From contig NZ_CP151099.1 of assembly GCF_038096175.1 (NCBI RefSeq), positions 2,854,501 to 2,918,500 on the forward strand: DNA of 64,000 nucleotides, written 5' to 3'. This DNA comes from Nostoc sp. UHCC 0302. Its GTDB lineage: Bacteria > Cyanobacteriota > Cyanobacteriia > Cyanobacteriales > Nostocaceae. The number at the start of each line of letters is the position of its first letter. Position 1 is the stretch's first letter. Made by a program: the position numbers and the translations under genes. Under the pieces are notes generated by a model. It was not told where the DNA came from. It did no database searches and was given only the letters and a program-made list of their open reading frames with translations. Below, piece by piece: positions 53,665-62,428 of the stretch.

Positions 53665-53913
53665 TCATCCCGCTATACCTTTGCCACTCTTGTAGTTCAT
53701 CGCTCTAGGCTTCCTCTTCTTAAGCTCTACTACTGTTTTCTTGGGTGCTTGGGGTGTGCGGCATTTTTCACAGTAGAGCGGGCGAGGGCCAAAGGTTTCT
53801 CTTTGGGTCGGTTCTTGGCACTGCTGGCAAACAAAGTTAAAAACGCGGGTGTGAATCTGTCTTTGATGCGCTCTGACGGTGTACTCTTTAACTTCAACTA
53901 TTTTGCTGGGCAT
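53665..53913 (-). CDS. Zinc-ribbon small protein
   Basis: 82 residues with two CxxC pairs (FVCQQCQEP and YCEKCRTP) spaced 21 residues apart, a typical zinc ribbon. The N-terminus [20 protein letters not shown] is basic and the C-terminus Lys/Arg-rich, suggesting nucleic-acid binding. Family not identified. Confidence 0.65.
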   Translation of the reverse strand: MPSKIVEVKEYTVRAHQRQIHTRVFNFVCQQCQEPTQRETFGPRPLYCEKCRTPQAPKKTVVELKKRKPRAMNYKSGKGIAG

Positions 53914-54137
53914 TGGCTAACTTTATGGTTCTACTTCTTTAATAATAGAGAATTCAGGAGTCAGGAGTCAGGAGTCAGAATTGAATAGGAGAGCGATTGG
54001 TGAATATAGCGCAGCTTGGAAGTACGAGTATAAACTCTTTTTAGTTCCTTACTACGAAAATTCTGAATTCTGAATTCTGTATTCTTCTTTAATAATAGTT
54101 TTTCATCCAAGTTACGCAATATCCGTGCATCTAAATA

Positions 54138-54428
54138 CTAAAACAAGGATAATTGCCCAGGTGAAATATTGCCTCGCCCGAATCGGTGGTAGTACAAATG
54201 GCAGCTACTGCACAACGGAGCAAGGTTTTCTGGACGGTTATCTTCAGGGTCGAAATTGTGGTGATGAACCTGAAGGTTATAAACTCTGCGTTGTGACAAA
54301 GATAAACCAACAGGCTTTTCATCTGGGCGTAGACAGACTCGACCGCATCTAGAACACTGCCAATCAAAAGAATTCTTTACAGCAGTAGCAATTTGTTTCC
54401 AATCCTTGGAGTAACGGCTTTGGCTCAT
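54138..54428 (-). CDS. HNH endonuclease domain protein
   Basis: 96 residues almost entirely an HNH module: zinc-binding CSRCGRVC, LQVHHHNFDPEDNRPENLAP with the catalytic His, and CSSCHLYYHRFG. Small HNH proteins act as free-standing nucleases or nickases; the role here is unknown. It lies just downstream of the broken sigma gene on the same strand. Confidence 0.8.
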   Translation of the reverse strand: MSQSRYSKDWKQIATAVKNSFDWQCSRCGRVCLRPDEKPVGLSLSQRRVYNLQVHHHNFDPEDNRPENLAPLCSSCHLYYHRFGRGNISPGQLSLF

Positions 54429-54572
54429 ACTCTCCTATTCGACAACTTGAGCTTTCGTAAATTCTAATTAATTAAGATACTCCTTAATGTCGCTTTTTTG
54501 ACGACGAAGAATAGTAAGTGCTTTATTTTCAAGTTGACGGATTCGTTCTCGACTCAAACCCAAGCGATCAGC

Positions 54573-54597
54573 TACGCTGGGCGCTTGCGCCATCGCC
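54573..54597. repeat. 25-bp small dispersed repeat disrupting the sigma gene
   Basis: The insert (TACGCTGGGCGCTTGCGCCA + TCGCC on the plus strand) is self-complementary in its centre (GGGCGC/GCGCC). Deleting it fuses ...LTQI directly to ADRLGLSRERIRQ, the normal sigma-70 sequence. Confidence 0.8.
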
Positions 54598-55295
54598 AAT
54601 TTGAGTTAAGCTCAGTTGATGGTCATTCTCTAACCCGAAACGTAGAGTTAGTACTTCTCGTTGTATTGGGGTTAGGGACGCTAGCAAGTCTTTGAGATTC
54701 TGACGCATCAATGAAGAATTTAATTGTTCCAAAGGAGAAACATTTTCGTCAGCTAAAAGTTCACTTAATTCGGTATCCTGGTCATTGCCAACGCGCATTT
54801 CTAAAGAAACTAGCTTTCGGTCAGCTTGAATATATTCTCGAACTTGCTCTGGTTTAACCTTTAATTCTTCAGCAATCTCTACTACAGTTGGTTTACGACC
54901 CAACGACTGAAATAATTCTCGTTGTATTTTCTTGATTTTATTCAGCTTCTCGTTGATATGAATAAGCAAGCGAATAGTACGAGATTGTTCAGCGATCGCA
55001 CGTGTGATTGATTGCGTTACCCACCAATAGGCATAAGTCGATAATTTATAGCCCTTATTTGGGTCAAATTTCTCAACGCCACGGTATAAACCGAGTGTAC
55101 CTTCCTGAATCAAGTCAAGAAATTCCAGATTACGATTCTGATATTTTTTAGCAACAGAAACTACCAGCCGGAGGTTAGCAGTCACCATTTTCTGCTTCGC
55201 ACGTTCCCCTTGATGAAGAATTGACTCCACTTCACCTTCAGTTTTACCAATTACCGTAGCTAATTCTCTTACGGTTGGTTGCCGATTTAATTGAA

Positions 55296-55333
55296 GTGCG
55301 TTCCCGCTTCGGGTTGCCGTAGGCATCGCTTGC
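55296..55333. repeat. In-frame small dispersed repeat within the sigma gene
   Basis: The GC-rich stretch CGTTCCCGCTTCGGGTTGCC... to ...GGCATCGCTTGCC has the GCGATGCC signature of the other mini-repeats and encodes residues foreign to sigma factors without breaking the frame. Confidence 0.6.
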
Positions 55334-55464
55334 CGCTGCTGTTCAATTGCCATCATCTGTTGCACTAGCCTAGCGTAGGAAATTTCCTGTTCAGGAGTCA
55401 GCAGAGGATAGCGAGCGATTTCTTTTAAATACGAGCGAACTAAATCGGGAGTTGCACTAGCCAT

Positions 55465-55834
55465 ACTTTCAATTAATTGTGATGAATATTTTTATTTGTT
55501 GTTTGAGATAAATATTTTATTTCACGGATTAGCTAACAAATCAAATCCTAATCATAGACTTAGAGCTATATTTATCTTTAGTAAACAAATTTATATACAT
55601 AATACTTTAGTTCTTTAAATAGGTAAATAGTAAAAGCTGCGCTATTCTCAAAATGAGCTTCAAAATAACGAAGAATTTTAGCTCATTTCAGAAAAACAAA
55701 CGCTACGCTACTTCTAGAGTGAAGTCCTCTATTCAAGATAGGAATTGTTCAAAGTCTCTTCATATTTGAACAAACCTTGAAAACGCTTTGCATAAATCAA
55801 TTGAAAAATACAAATACTTAGTTGAGGAATAATC
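55465..55834. other. Divergent intergenic region (sigma gene / 55835 gene)
   Basis: AT-rich, non-coding; should contain the promoters of both divergent genes. No clear operator identified. Confidence 0.4.
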
Positions 55835-56101
55835 ATGGATATGCAATCTGCACTTACCCTGACAATCGTAGTCATCTTTTGGGCATTCATTACTCTCATT
55901 ATGTTCCAGTTCATTACTGGACTATTTGTATCTGCTGATGGAGCTAATAATCTGGTTTCAGTTAGCAATGTAAATGTAGTTGCTTCTACAACATCAGTTC
56001 CAGAGGTAATCACACCACAAGTTCAGACTACAACAATTCGCAATTCGCAGTTCGCAATTCGCAGTTCGCAATTCGCAATTGCAGACGTAATTGAAAATTA
56101 A
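55835..56101 (+). CDS. Single-pass membrane protein, C-terminus extended by tandem repeats
   Basis: GAGGA precedes ATG. One hydrophobic helix (LTIVVIFWAFITLIMFQFIT) lies near the N-terminus, followed by a Val/Thr-rich segment. The last 20 codons read through AATTCGC tandem repeats (IRNSQFAIRSSQFAIAD), showing the repeat has expanded into the coding end. Confidence 0.6.
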   Translation: MDMQSALTLTIVVIFWAFITLIMFQFITGLFVSADGANNLVSVSNVNVVASTTSVPEVITPQVQTTTIRNSQFAIRSSQFAIADVIEN

Positions 56102-56410
56102 CTCCTGAAGATATATAAGCTCCTAATTTTAATTATGTAAGAACTCAGATAGATGTGAACTATATTCAAGCAGGGCGAACGCACGGTATTTCTGAACCCC
56201 TTGCTGGATAAGGATCTTGACCAAAAAATAGGCTAAATTAAAAAACGCCGGAACCCTTGCTATTAAAGGGTTCTTATACTTTAGATGCGTTTGCCCTGTA
56301 TATTCAAGCCCTCAAGTTCAGTTTTGGGGTTTTAATTGTGTTAGCGGAGCGGGGCGTTAGCCCATTGCGAATTGCGAATTGCGAATTGCGAACTGCGAAT
56401 TGCGAATTGA
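56033..56410. repeat. Inverted pair of AATTCGC tandem repeats
   Basis: CAATTCGC/CAGTTCGC heptamer-octamers at 56033-56082 are mirrored by GCGAATT/GCGAACT at 56364-56410. The enclosed 280 bp contain a 128-bp MITE-like element. A shorter pair of the same repeat is at 28783-28914. Confidence 0.75.
56171..56298. mobile_element. 128-bp MITE-like element with 10-bp target duplication
   Basis: Terminal repeats CAGGGCGAACGCA and CAGGGCAAACGCA (read inward) are flanked by the direct repeat TATATTCAAG (56161-56170, 56299-56308). The right end matches the left end of the decayed ISAs1 element at 51973, so an ISAs1-type transposase probably moved it. Its interior has a GAACCCTT/AAGGGTTC hairpin. Confidence 0.85.
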
Positions 56411-56563
56411 ATGAGATTACTGCCTCCAGTTCAAGAAATTTCATTACAACCAAAACGTGTTAATCGTTCAAAGAAATCTGACAATGTTGCAAACAAGTCA
56501 CCGAAAACTAAAAAGGCTGAAGTAAAGTCTCCAGGCTTTTTGCTTGCCAGTCAAACCGCGTAA
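56411..56563 (+). CDS. Small basic hypothetical protein (50 residues)
   Basis: MRLLPPVQEISLQPKRVNRS, then Lys-rich sequence; very basic, possibly nucleic-acid-binding. Its start overlaps the end of the repeat arm (GCGAATTGAATG), so the promoter or ribosome-binding site may have been altered. No family known. Confidence 0.4.
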   Translation: MRLLPPVQEISLQPKRVNRSKKSDNVANKSPKTKKAEVKSPGFLLASQTA

Positions 56564-56573
56564 AGCTGCATAA

Positions 56574-56870
56574 ATGATCTCTACATACTGTTGTTTAGCG
56601 GTTGCCCTGAGTCATATTCCGGGCAATCACTCCCTACTTGAAGCAGCAAGGGTTGAATTAGGAATTGCTGTTGATTGTGCCAAAGAATATGACAAAACTT
56701 GGCACTCTATTATTTGGATTCAGTCTAATACTCGAACTAAAAGCAGAGTACGCGAGAAATTAAACCATTTAGCATTTGACTGCTATACCCACTTTTTAGA
56801 AGCTATTAATTACCTCAACCAATATGCAGATTTAATGGATGAACAAGGGCATCAACCAACTAATTGTTGA
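56574..56870 (+). CDS. Hypothetical helical protein (98 residues)
   Basis: MISTYCCLAVALSHIPGNHS, then HSIIWIQSNTRTKSRVREKL and helical C-terminus. Unrecognised. It lies 10 bp after the previous gene and ends immediately before a small dispersed repeat that leads to the IS at 56939. Confidence 0.5.
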   Translation: MISTYCCLAVALSHIPGNHSLLEAARVELGIAVDCAKEYDKTWHSIIWIQSNTRTKSRVREKLNHLAFDCYTHFLEAINYLNQYADLMDEQGHQPTNC

Positions 56871-56871
56871 A

Positions 56872-56925
56872 GCAGCGCGGTCTTGGGGGTTTCCCCCATG
56901 AGCGACTGCTGAACCCGAAGGGTGG
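56872..56925. repeat. Small dispersed repeat next to the IS copy B
   Basis: GCAGCGCGGTCTTGGGGGTT... to ...GCGACTGC shares its plan with 52664-52704 and starts right after the stop codon of the preceding gene. Confidence 0.6.
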
Positions 56926-56938
56926 GGTGAAGTCAATA

Positions 56939-58073
56939 GACTTGTCCGAAAATTCCAAAGCCAGACTGTTCAAAGCTTTGGGGCAAAACTTTGATATCTT
57001 CGTAAATACGTAATTATAAGGCTTTGAGATAGTTAGTGATAATTTAGAGGCATAAAAATTAACTCCTAATTTCTAAAAATTTATGATTTTTGCTACTAGC
57101 TAAGTTGGCAGAACTAAGCTACCAATTCTTAACCTAACTAATCCGCAAACTGTTAAAATAATCTGCTCATACGTCTCAAGCTTTAAGCGAAATCTTTGTG
57201 AGGCTATGCGGAATATTTTAAGTAATCGAATCAAATGTTCAATGAATATCCGATTACTAGATAAAGCCTTATTTTCATCTTTTTGCTGTTGAGTTAATTC
57301 TCGTTTTGGTTTCTTTTTATGAGGAGTAGTGATATTCTCACCTCCTTGAAAGCCTTTATCACCTGAAAAGGGTTGAGATTTATCAAATTTATTTTGAGAT
57401 TGACGAAACAATTTTATATCTGCTGTTGGCCCAGGAACACCTACTTCTACCTCTACAATATCTTTGCCTTCTGGTATGCCAATTATCAGACTTTTTAATG
57501 TATGTTGTCTCTTCTTTCCAGAAAAATATTTCTGTTGCTCTTTTTGGTCAGAATCCCTATATATTGGCTGTTCTAAGCTATCGACTAATAGCCTAAAATT
57601 TGTTAATACTTCTTGAACAAATAGTAAATCACTTTCATTATTTGATACTTGTTCTAATAAACTAGCAGGTAATATATCACGAAGAATTGGTATCCAATCG
57701 TGAAATGTATCATTAGCTTCGGTTTTGGAAACACCAAATAGCATTCCTAATACTTGGAATGTTGGCATCTGTCTTAGATAAAATAGACATAAACATACTT
57801 GTTCTTCGGTTGATAACTTTTCGGGACGACCACCACCAGCCGCATTAATTCTAATTTTATGACTCTCTTGTTTAGCTTTGATGTATCGATTTCGTTTTAA
57901 GGCGCAATTTAGCAGTGATTGCAATTGTTCGTAACTAATCCCTAAAATCTGTTTTGTTCGTAGTGGATACTTTTGTATATAATCTAAAATCATAACTAAT
58001 TGTGGAAAATGGTAGACGCCCAATCTAACGTTTTACCATTTTTCTTTTCCTAAGTTAATATTTCGGACAAGTT
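56939..58073 (-). mobile_element. IS with DDE_Tnp_4-type transposase, copy B
   Basis: Same 1135-bp element as 17069-18203, same orientation, with TA at both sides (56937-56938, 58074-58075) and only a few base differences. Its right end abuts the truncated helicase gene. Confidence 0.9.
57100..58023 (-). CDS. Transposase, IS5-type DDE_Tnp_4 domain
   Basis: 307 residues, identical to the protein at 17230-18153, although two silent base changes distinguish the genes (for example GTCGGAA/GTCAGAA). Conservation of the protein with silent DNA change is consistent with recent activity. Confidence 0.9.
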   Translation of the reverse strand: MGVYHFPQLVMILDYIQKYPLRTKQILGISYEQLQSLLNCALKRNRYIKAKQESHKIRINAAGGGRPEKLSTEEQVCLCLFYLRQMPTFQVLGMLFGVSKTEANDTFHDWIPILRDILPASLLEQVSNNESDLLFVQEVLTNFRLLVDSLEQPIYRDSDQKEQQKYFSGKKRQHTLKSLIIGIPEGKDIVEVEVGVPGPTADIKLFRQSQNKFDKSQPFSGDKGFQGGENITTPHKKKPKRELTQQQKDENKALSSNRIFIEHLIRLLKIFRIASQRFRLKLETYEQIILTVCGLVRLRIGSLVLPT

Positions 58074-58075
58074 TA

Positions 58076-61000
58076 ATGCACGGTGCAACTTTGATGCTCA
58101 ACGAGTTAGCACAAGACAGAGCGAAGATTCTGCGTCGGCTATTCCCTGGCGTTCCACTATTCTCCGTGAATGCCGAGCAGATCAACGATTATTTAGCTGG
58201 TAAGACTCAGCCCTCGGTTGTGTTGATGAATCCACCTTTCTCATCATCTCCTAATGTGCGCGAGCGCTCACCCGATGCAACACCTCGACATATCAACTCT
58301 GCACTACAAAAGCTGTGTGATGGTGGACGGCTTGTAACAATCACAGCCAACTGGTTCTCTCCGGCTAACCCAAGCTGGCGCGAGACTTTCGTTAAGTGGC
58401 AAGACAAGGCCAGCGTGTTGCTGTCGGTTGGGGTCAGTGGCAGGGTATACAGCAAGCACGGGACAACGATTGAAACGCGAATCACCGTAATTGACAAAGT
58501 TCCTGCGGCTCAAAGAAACGACATCCCGTGTATTGCTGAAACACTGGAACTACCCGAACTGCTGACGTTGATTGAACAGTTGCCGCAGCGTTCGTCTTTG
58601 ACGTTGCCGCAGGCATCTCTGTGGCAGCATTCAACTACTAAAACTGCGGCTGCGGTGGCGAAGGTTGTTAAACTGCCAACGAAGCATACAGCGATTACTC
58701 AACCAGAACCCTCCGCAGAAATTCCAAATGTGGTTGTTCTGGAATATCAGGTAGTCGAGTGGTCTGCAAATGATGGACTCAAAGATACTTTATATGAAAG
58801 CTACCGACCACAGCGAATCCGAATCAAGGACGCTTTACCCCATCCCTCACTGCTTTGTGAAAGTGCGGCTTTAGCATTAGTATCGCCCCCCGCTCCCACT
58901 TACAAACCACATCTCCCACAAAACATTGTTACACAAGGCTTATTGTCTGAAGCACAGCTTGAGAGCGTTATTTACGCAGGTCAAGTACACTCAGAGTTCT
59001 TGTCTGGATCTTATTTTGTGGACGATTCGTGGGATAATCTGACTGTAGCGGCACATAGCGAAGAAAATGCTGTAAAATTTCGTCGTGGCTGGTTCTTAGG
59101 CGATGGGACGGGCTGTGGTAAGGGTAGACAATGTGCAGGAATCATCCTGGATAACTGGTATCAGGGTCGGAGAAAAGCAATTTGGGTATCAAAAAGTTCT
59201 GCATTAATTGAAGATGCCCGTAGAGACTGGTGTGCTTTGGGTGGCACTGAGCAAGACATCATCGACATTAGCAACATCAAGCTAGGTGAGCCCATTGCGT
59301 TCACCCAAGGCGTTCTGTTCTGCACGTACTCAACCCTGCGCTCAGAAAGGAACGGCAAAAGTCGGCTCAAGCAAATCGTGGAGTGGGCAGGGTTGGACTT
59401 TGAAGGTGCGATCGCTTTCGATGAATGTCATGCAATGGGCAATGCTATGGCGCAAGAGGGTAAGCTTGGTATGGTTGCAGCATCTCAGCAGGGTATCGTG
59501 GGACTGAGGTTGCAAAATGCCTTACCCAAGGCACGGGTTGTATACGTATCGGCAACCGGAGCGACGAAGGTTTCTAACCTATCTTATGCAAATCGTCTCG
59601 GACTCTGGCAGACTGGGGATTTCCCGTTTACCTCACGAGAAGATTTTGTGGAATCCATAGAGGGCGGTGGTATCGCCGCGATGGAAGTTGTTGCCAGGGA
59701 TCTCAAAGCCTTGGGGCTGTATCTGGCGCGGAGCCTCAGTTTTGAGGGGGTAGAGTACGATACGCTTTACATTGAGTTAACGCCGAAGCAAGAACGGATT
59801 TACAACAGCTATTCTGACGCTTTTGAGGTTATTCACAATAATTTAGACAAAGCCTTAGAAGCTTGCAATATAACTGGCGCAAAAACGTACAATCGTGCTG
59901 CTAAGATGTCGGCTGTATCGCAGTTCGAGTCGCACAAGCAAAGATTCTTCAACCATCTGTTGACTGGCATGAAGTGTCCGCAAATGATTAAGGCGATTGA
60001 GCAAGACTTAGCTGCTGGCAACGCTGTTGTTATTCAGATTGTCTCGACCAATGAAGAATTGCTGAAGCGACGGTTAGATGAAGTTCCTGCAACCGAATGG
60101 AAGGATCTGAATCTGGATCTGACTCCCCGCGAATATCTCATGGATTATTTGATGAGTGCGTTCCCAATCCACTTGCATTCCATCTATTCTGGCGTTGATG
60201 GTTCAGAACGTTCAGAACCAGCCTTTGACGCTGATGGCTCTCCGGTTATATCACAAGAAGCTGTAGCCTTGAGAGATGCTCTAGTTGATCGACTGGCTAG
60301 CCTAGATCCTATCCCCGGCGCATTAGAACAATTGCTCTGGCATTTTGGTAACAAGCAAGTAGCTGAAATTACAGGTCGTAGCAAACGAGTTCTAATAGAC
60401 GAATCTGGTTGTTTGTTCGTGGATTCTAGAGGTAGTGGGGCGAATATTGCCGAAACTGCGGCATTTATGAATGGGAATAAGCAAATCCTCATCTTTTCTG
60501 ACGCTGGAGGCACAGGCCGCAGTTACCATGATGACCTTAACTCTGTGAATCGTCGGCGGCGATCGCACTACCTGCTCGAAGCCGGCTGGAGAGCCGACAA
60601 CGCTATACAAGGGCTTGGGCGATCACACAGAACCAACCAAGCATCAGCGCCTGTGTTCAGACCCGTGACTACCAATGTCAGAGGTGAACGCCGCTTCATC
60701 TCGACCATCGCTCGACGGCTGGACAGTCTTGGCGCACTCACCCGTGGGCAACGGCAAACTGGGAGTAATGGTATATTCGACACCAAGGATAACCTAGAAT
60801 CTCAGTATGCTGAGTATGCACTGTATGAGTTGTTCAAGCAGATATTCCAAGGTCGATTTTATGAAGTTCCTTTAGGAAAGTTCGAGCAAATGACTGGATT
60901 ATCGCTGACTTCCCAAGAAGGAGGTATGAAAACCGAATTACCGCCTTTGCGTCAGTTTCTCAATCGCTTGCTGGCTCTCTCCATTGATATGCAAAACATC

Positions 61001-61897
61001 ATTTTCGAGCGTTTTGAATTGTTGCTTTCTCAGCAGATTGAAGCAGCGCAAGCCGCAGGAATCTACGAGATGGGTGTTGAAACGCTTAGGGCTGACAGGT
61101 TTACTATCGAAAGCCAAGAAGCTGTGTACACTCATCCCGCCACCGGTAGCGTGACCAACTACTTGAAGATTGAACGAGTTCAAAAGAACAACATCAAAAC
61201 TGCTGATGAGATGTTGGATTTTGCTACCAAGTACCAAGGGCGGCTCATGGTGAATGAGAAATCTGCTAGTGCGGCTGTTTCAATTCCAACGCATAGTATA
61301 TTCGATGCTGAAGGCGGCGTTGTACCAAGGGTTTTGCTCGTCCGTCCACAGAAAGAAACTCGTGTCATAGCCGAACAACTGAATTCTTCCACTTGGCGGC
61401 AGGTTTCGGCTGACACCTTTGTTGCGGCGTGGTCGAAGGAGGTTGACCAACTGCCCTCTTTCACTACTGATTACCTGCACTTAGTCACTGGTATTTTGTT
61501 GCCTATCTGGAAAATCCTACCGCAGCACAGTAGCCGAGTATTTCGGTTGCAAACTAGCGATGGCCAGAAAATTCTCGGTCGCGTAGTTCAAGCTTCCGAC
61601 ATTCAAACGGTGCGAGAACAACTCGGACTCAAGAACCAGTTGCTAAGTCCCACAGAACTTGTTTCGTTGGTGCTAAACGAAGGCTATTCACAGCAGTTGC
61701 CGGGTGGCGTAACCTTGCGGCGTTCTTTCATTGCGGGTGAGCCTCGTTTAGAACTAGCTAATGCTATCTCACTAGCAGAGCGACTTTTCGCTGTTGGATG
61801 TTTCACGGAGATAATTCAGTGGCGTAAGCGGGTGTTTGTCCCAACTGGCGATCGCGCTGCATCTGTTCTGGCGGCTGTGATTGAGATTTTGGGTTAA
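58076..61897 (+). CDS. 5'-truncated methylase/strawberry-notch-like SF2 helicase
   Basis: The 1273-residue frame starts at an ATG 3 bp after the IS. It opens mid-domain (GATLMLNELAQDRAKILRRL, then PSVVLMNPPFSSSP with the NPPF motif IV of N6-adenine methylases), so the SAM-binding motif I and upstream part are missing. Then a helicase with FLGDGTGCGKGRQCAG (Walker A), AFDECHAMGNA (DEAH-like), and a strawberry-notch-type C-terminal half (SDAGGTGRSYH, GWRADNAIQGLGRSHRTNQ). Such methylase-helicases are typical of large plasmids and phages. The helicase half could still be made from the new ATG; methylation activity is presumably lost. Confidence 0.85.
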   Translation: MHGATLMLNELAQDRAKILRRLFPGVPLFSVNAEQINDYLAGKTQPSVVLMNPPFSSSPNVRERSPDATPRHINSALQKLCDGGRLVTITANWFSPANPSWRETFVKWQDKASVLLSVGVSGRVYSKHGTTIETRITVIDKVPAAQRNDIPCIAETLELPELLTLIEQLPQRSSLTLPQASLWQHSTTKTAAAVAKVVKLPTKHTAITQPEPSAEIPNVVVLEYQVVEWSANDGLKDTLYESYRPQRIRIKDALPHPSLLCESAALALVSPPAPTYKPHLPQNIVTQGLLSEAQLESVIYAGQVHSEFLSGSYFVDDSWDNLTVAAHSEENAVKFRRGWFLGDGTGCGKGRQCAGIILDNWYQGRRKAIWVSKSSALIEDARRDWCALGGTEQDIIDISNIKLGEPIAFTQGVLFCTYSTLRSERNGKSRLKQIVEWAGLDFEGAIAFDECHAMGNAMAQEGKLGMVAASQQGIVGLRLQNALPKARVVYVSATGATKVSNLSYANRLGLWQTGDFPFTSREDFVESIEGGGIAAMEVVARDLKALGLYLARSLSFEGVEYDTLYIELTPKQERIYNSYSDAFEVIHNNLDKALEACNITGAKTYNRAAKMSAVSQFESHKQRFFNHLLTGMKCPQMIKAIEQDLAAGNAVVIQIVSTNEELLKRRLDEVPATEWKDLNLDLTPREYLMDYLMSAFPIHLHSIYSGVDGSERSEPAFDADGSPVISQEAVALRDALVDRLASLDPIPGALEQLLWHFGNKQVAEITGRSKRVLIDESGCLFVDSRGSGANIAETAAFMNGNKQILIFSDAGGTGRSYHDDLNSVNRRRRSHYLLEAGWRADNAIQGLGRSHRTNQASAPVFRPVTTNVRGERRFISTIARRLDSLGALTRGQRQTGSNGIFDTKDNLESQYAEYALYELFKQIFQGRFYEVPLGKFEQMTGLSLTSQEGGMKTELPPLRQFLNRLLALSIDMQNIIFERFELLLSQQIEAAQAAGIYEMGVETLRADRFTIESQEAVYTHPATGSVTNYLKIERVQKNNIKTADEMLDFATKYQGRLMVNEKSASAAVSIPTHSIFDAEGGVVPRVLLVRPQKETRVIAEQLNSSTWRQVSADTFVAAWSKEVDQLPSFTTDYLHLVTGILLPIWKILPQHSSRVFRLQTSDGQKILGRVVQASDIQTVREQLGLKNQLLSPTELVSLVLNEGYSQQLPGGVTLRRSFIAGEPRLELANAISLAERLFAVGCFTEIIQWRKRVFVPTGDRAASVLAAVIEILG

Positions 61898-62066
61898 TTC
61901 TCAACCTTAAAGGCCCAGGTATTTAATCTGGGTCAAATTTACTCTCAAAACAAATTAATAATAGTCTTGAAATGTTTAAAATTAAGGAATTAGATTTGGG
62001 GAATACGAGTTATTAATTCTCCGGTTACACCTCATAAATAATGAAATGAATTAAGGAGGTATAGCC

Positions 62067-62306
62067 ATGAAAATAACTTTGTTTGAGTTTACCAAGGTTC
62101 AATCTTTAAAAACTGATAGTGCTATCTACAACATAGGTAAGTCTATCGAGTTTTGGCATCCTGATAAACGTGATTGGCTTAAAGGTAAAATTAAAGAAAT
62201 AACTCAATCTCAAGAATTTTTTATTAGCATAAATATTACTTATTTTAGTTTTAATAGGCAGAAAAAATATATATTTATAGGGAAGATTGGCTGCGAAAAT
62301 CACTAA
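62067..62306 (+). CDS. Small hypothetical protein (79 residues)
   Basis: AAGGAGG is 7 bp before ATG, an unusually strong site. MKITLFEFTKVQSLKTDSAI, then a Trp/Asp/Lys-rich strand pattern (FWHPDKRDWLKGKIKEIT) looks like a small beta-barrel (SH3/Tudor-like). Family not recognised. Confidence 0.55.
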   Translation: MKITLFEFTKVQSLKTDSAIYNIGKSIEFWHPDKRDWLKGKIKEITQSQEFFISINITYFSFNRQKKYIFIGKIGCENH

Positions 62307-62428
62307 AAGATGAAGCGTTATAGTCCGATTTATCTTTATTTTAGTTATTAATTGGGACGCTTCGCGAAAATGGAAGTGAAAAAGCCTGCTTATGCAGAGG
62401 CTACTAATCATTTCAGGGAAATAAAAAT

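Larger units (their letters stand above)
54468..55464 (-). pseudogene. Group 2-type sigma-70 factor, frameshifted by a small repeat
   Basis: Regions 1.2 (DLVRSYLKEIARYPLLT), 2 (NLRLVVSVAKKYQNRNLEFL, then YAYWWVTQSITRAIAEQSRT), 3 and 4.1 (LTPIQREVLTLRFGLE) are present. A 25-bp insertion (54573-54597) after SLTQIG shifts the frame and ends translation at GDGASAQRS. Region 4.2 (DRLGLSRERIRQLENKALTI, ending YLN at 54468) remains downstream, out of frame. Without region 4.2 the product could not recognise -35 elements. A second repeat (55296-55333) is in frame and adds residues AMPTATRSGNA to region 1.2/2.1. Confidence 0.85.
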
